Source of the DNA: Burkholderia sp. 4M9327F10
GTDB lineage: Bacteria > Pseudomonadota > Gammaproteobacteria > Burkholderiales > Burkholderiaceae
Assembly: GCF_005503145.1 (NCBI RefSeq)
Contig: NZ_SCNV01000042.1
Location: 1-64,000, forward strand
Direction of reading: 5' to 3'
Length of the DNA: 64,000 bases
The notes below the pieces were generated by a model. The model saw nothing but the letters and a program-made list of their open reading frames with translations. It had not been told where the DNA came from and ran no database searches. A program made the position numbers and the translations under genes. Below are positions 62,386-64,000 of the stretch, one piece after another (the first letter of the stretch is position 1; each line of letters starts with the position of its first letter).

Positions 62386-62739
62386 TTAGCTGCCCCGATA
62401 GGTGCTGTACGACCACGGCGACACCAGCAGCGGCACGTGATAGTGCGCGCCGGCATCGGCCACGCCAAAGCGCAGCACGACGCGATCGACGAAACGCGGC
62501 TCCGGCACCTTGGTGCCGATCGAAGCAAAGTAATCGCCCGCGCTGAATACGAGTTCGTATTCGCCGGTGACGAGTGCATCGCCTTCGAGCAGCGGCTGGT
62601 CGCAGCGGCCGTCGTCATTGGTGAGGGTGGTTTTCAGCGCCCGGCGCGTGTCTCCCGAGAGCGCAAAGAGTTCGACCTTGATGCCCGCGCCGGGACGGCC
62701 GTTGGCGGTGTCGAGCACATGGGTAGTGAGCTTTCCCAT
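62386..62739 (-). CDS. uraH: 5-hydroxyisourate hydrolase
   Basis: A 117-residue transthyretin-related enzyme that hydrolyses 5-hydroxyisourate to OHCU. GKLTTHVLDTANGRPGAGIKV at the N-terminus and the C-terminal STYRGS tetrapeptide are diagnostic; the active-site His9, His in AHYHVPLLVSPW and Arg are present. Start at 62739 matches the family. It is on the same strand as puuD. Confidence 0.95.
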   Translation of the reverse strand: MGKLTTHVLDTANGRPGAGIKVELFALSGDTRRALKTTLTNDDGRCDQPLLEGDALVTGEYELVFSAGDYFASIGTKVPEPRFVDRVVLRFGVADAGAHYHVPLLVSPWSYSTYRGS

Positions 62740-63355
62740 TCGCAATTTTCCTTATGTGAATGCGAGGTTTCGGCGGCGGCCCGATCCCGAATACGTTGCG
62801 GCGGATCGAGGCTCCACGTCAGTGGCTACATACCCGTCGGCGAATTGAAGCGAGCGCCGTGGCAGCCATTGTAAAAAGGATGTTCCCGTCCGCGCACGAG
62901 CGATAGGAAAGATAATAACTGGCGCATGACAGCCTGCTGAAAGCCTCCTTGTCACGCCGCTCGGACCCGCGCCGGACGGCCTTGAGCGGTGAACAGGCGG
63001 CGGATGAGCGGGCGCCCCGATCGTACCGGCGCCAAAAAGAACCACTATATCGGCTGTGTGAAGTCGGGTATCGCAACGGCGTGAGTTGTCATGGTTATTT
63101 TGGCCGTCGAAGGTTACGCCTGTGCGCAGCAGCAATGCCGCGCATCCCGAAGACGGCGTAGTACGCTGGGTAACCGGGCCAACGGCGTTCGAATGGACGC
63201 GGCGGCACGGCAGCGTGCCCGCCGCATCGCATTCGAACGACTTTGCACACGGCCGGCAGGGATGCCTCGATGGCGCCCGTGACCGGTGCGGCCCCGCCGT
63301 TGCACGTGCCCAGCGAGGCTGGCTGCAACGGCAGCAATCAAGCGGAGAAAGACGA
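62740..63355. other. Divergent intergenic region with a palindrome
   Basis: 616 bases between uraH and the deaminase. No gene was found. 63186-63239 is a 54-base imperfect hairpin with arms CGTTCGAATG and CATTCGAACG (perfect 10-bp) and an inner GCGGCGG/CCGCCGC stem. Both outer arms contain TTCGAA. Such a symmetric element in a divergent region is a likely regulator site for the purine genes. Confidence 0.55.
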
Positions 63356-64000
63356 ATGACGATGGAGCAGCAGGCAGTTCAGGGTGCGGGCGCGCATACA
63401 GGCAAGCGCGGCAAAACGATGCTGGTCAGGCACGCGGACGTGCTGGTTACGATGGACGGCGCCCGGCGCGAACTGCGCGACGGCGGCCTCTATATCGAGG
63501 ACAACCGGATTGTCGCGGTCGGCCCGACGGCGGAGCTGCCGCAATCTGCCGACGAAGTGCTGGATATGCGCGGTCACTTGGTGATACCGGGTCTGATCAA
63601 TACGCACCACCATATGTATCAGAGCCTGACGCGGGCGATTCCGGCCGCTCAGGACGCCGAGCTGTTCGGCTGGCTGACCAGCCTTTATAAAGTGTGGGCG
63701 AATCTCACGCCGGAGATGATCGAAGTCTCGACGCTGACCGCGATGGCAGAACTGCTGCTGTCGGGTTGCACGACTTCCAGCGACCATCTGTATATCTACC
63801 CGAACGGTAGCCGGCTCGACGACAGCATTGCGGCGGCGCGCCGCATCGGCATGCGCTTCCATGCCGCTCGCGGCAGCATGAGCGTAGGGCAGAAGGACGG
63901 CGGTTTGCCGCCGGATTCGGTGGTGGAGCGCGAGCCGGAGATTCTGAAGGACACGCAGCGCCTGATCGAGACGTATCACGACGAAGGACGCTACGCGATG
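63356..64000 (+). CDS. Guanine/8-oxoguanine deaminase-like amidohydrolase (3' end outside window)
   Basis: The first 215 codons of an amidohydrolase; the frame is open at the window end. HADVLVTMDGARRELRDGGLYIEDNRIVAVGP is the N-terminal beta-barrel, and PGLINTHHHMYQSLTRAI holds the first metal ligands (HxH) in the form seen in 8-oxoguanine/hydroxydechloroatrazine deaminases. CTTSSDHLYIYPNG follows. It would deaminate guanine-like purines to xanthine or urate, entering the same pathway. CGGAGAAAG lies before the ATG. Confidence 0.85.
   Translation, partial: MTMEQQAVQGAGAHTGKRGKTMLVRHADVLVTMDGARRELRDGGLYIEDNRIVAVGPTAELPQSADEVLDMRGHLVIPGLINTHHHMYQSLTRAIPAAQDAELFGWLTSLYKVWANLTPEMIEVSTLTAMAELLLSGCTTSSDHLYIYPNGSRLDDSIAAARRIGMRFHAARGSMSVGQKDGGLPPDSVVEREPEILKDTQRLIETYHDEGRYAM

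Overview
The window is high-GC chromosomal DNA from a beta-proteobacterium of the family Burkholderiaceae, most likely Paraburkholderia or a close relative. The evidence is two DUF4148 exported proteins, an NHEJ pair of Ku and a phosphoesterase-ligase-polymerase LigD, ECF42-type sigma factor with a YCII partner, and a complete ureide pathway in a Burkholderia-like order. No rRNA, tRNA, CRISPR array or intact insertion sequence was seen. Almost all of it is accessory metabolism and regulation.

Layout. 1-8797: end of a 3-oxoacid CoA-transferase gene, then a tight eight-gene operon (KamA-type radical SAM aminomutase, metallo-beta-lactamase fold hydrolase, FAD/NAD(P)-binding protein, zeta-class GST, cupin, acetoacetate-decarboxylase-like protein, hotdog thioesterase, MFS carrier) that matches no pathway I know. 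8836-15785: AhpD-like protein, a decayed cupin gene, a MocR regulator, 2H phosphoesterase, exported epoxide hydrolase, DUF4148 protein behind a cluster of short repeats, and an MFS carrier. 16029-20492: ferritin-like protein, DUF1328 peptide, Ku, LigD. 20489-27225: Na+/H+ antiporter, TetR repressor divergent from a flavin monooxygenase, AraC regulator divergent from an O-methyltransferase, ECF sigma factor plus YCII partner.

27480-38656: a Rut-like catabolic operon (DUF1185, alpha/beta hydrolase, flavin reductase, luciferase-like monooxygenase, aldehyde dehydrogenase, NIPSNAP protein, Pot-type ABC importer) bracketed by two paralogous GntR/FCD regulators, with matching TGG-N4-CCA operators. 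38732-43155: AbrB/VapC toxin-antitoxin pair with a 36-bp palindrome, an LCIB-type carbonic anhydrase, the second DUF4148 gene, the probable stump of a TonB receptor, and a PepSY membrane protein. 43268-51760: LysR and a nitrilase-like protein that lacks the catalytic cysteine, HAD phosphatase, lipoproteins, a coupled TPR/ATP-grasp plus SerC pair, DUF1992, TadA and LD-carboxypeptidase.

52077-64000: the ureide (purine breakdown) island: GntR regulator, NCS1 permease, allantoin racemase, PuuE allantoinase, UraD, allantoicase, ureidoglycolate lyase, then a HipBA module inserted before PuuD, UraH and a guanine/8-oxoguanine deaminase cut by the window end. Together these carry urate to glyoxylate and urea.

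The best candidates for undescribed biology are the KamA operon (625-8797), the Rut-like operon with twin regulators (28451-37934), the bacterial LCIB-type carbonic anhydrase (39474-40589), and the ATP-grasp/SerC pair (46661-49146). All functions are inferred from residues and context read by eye; no database search was possible.
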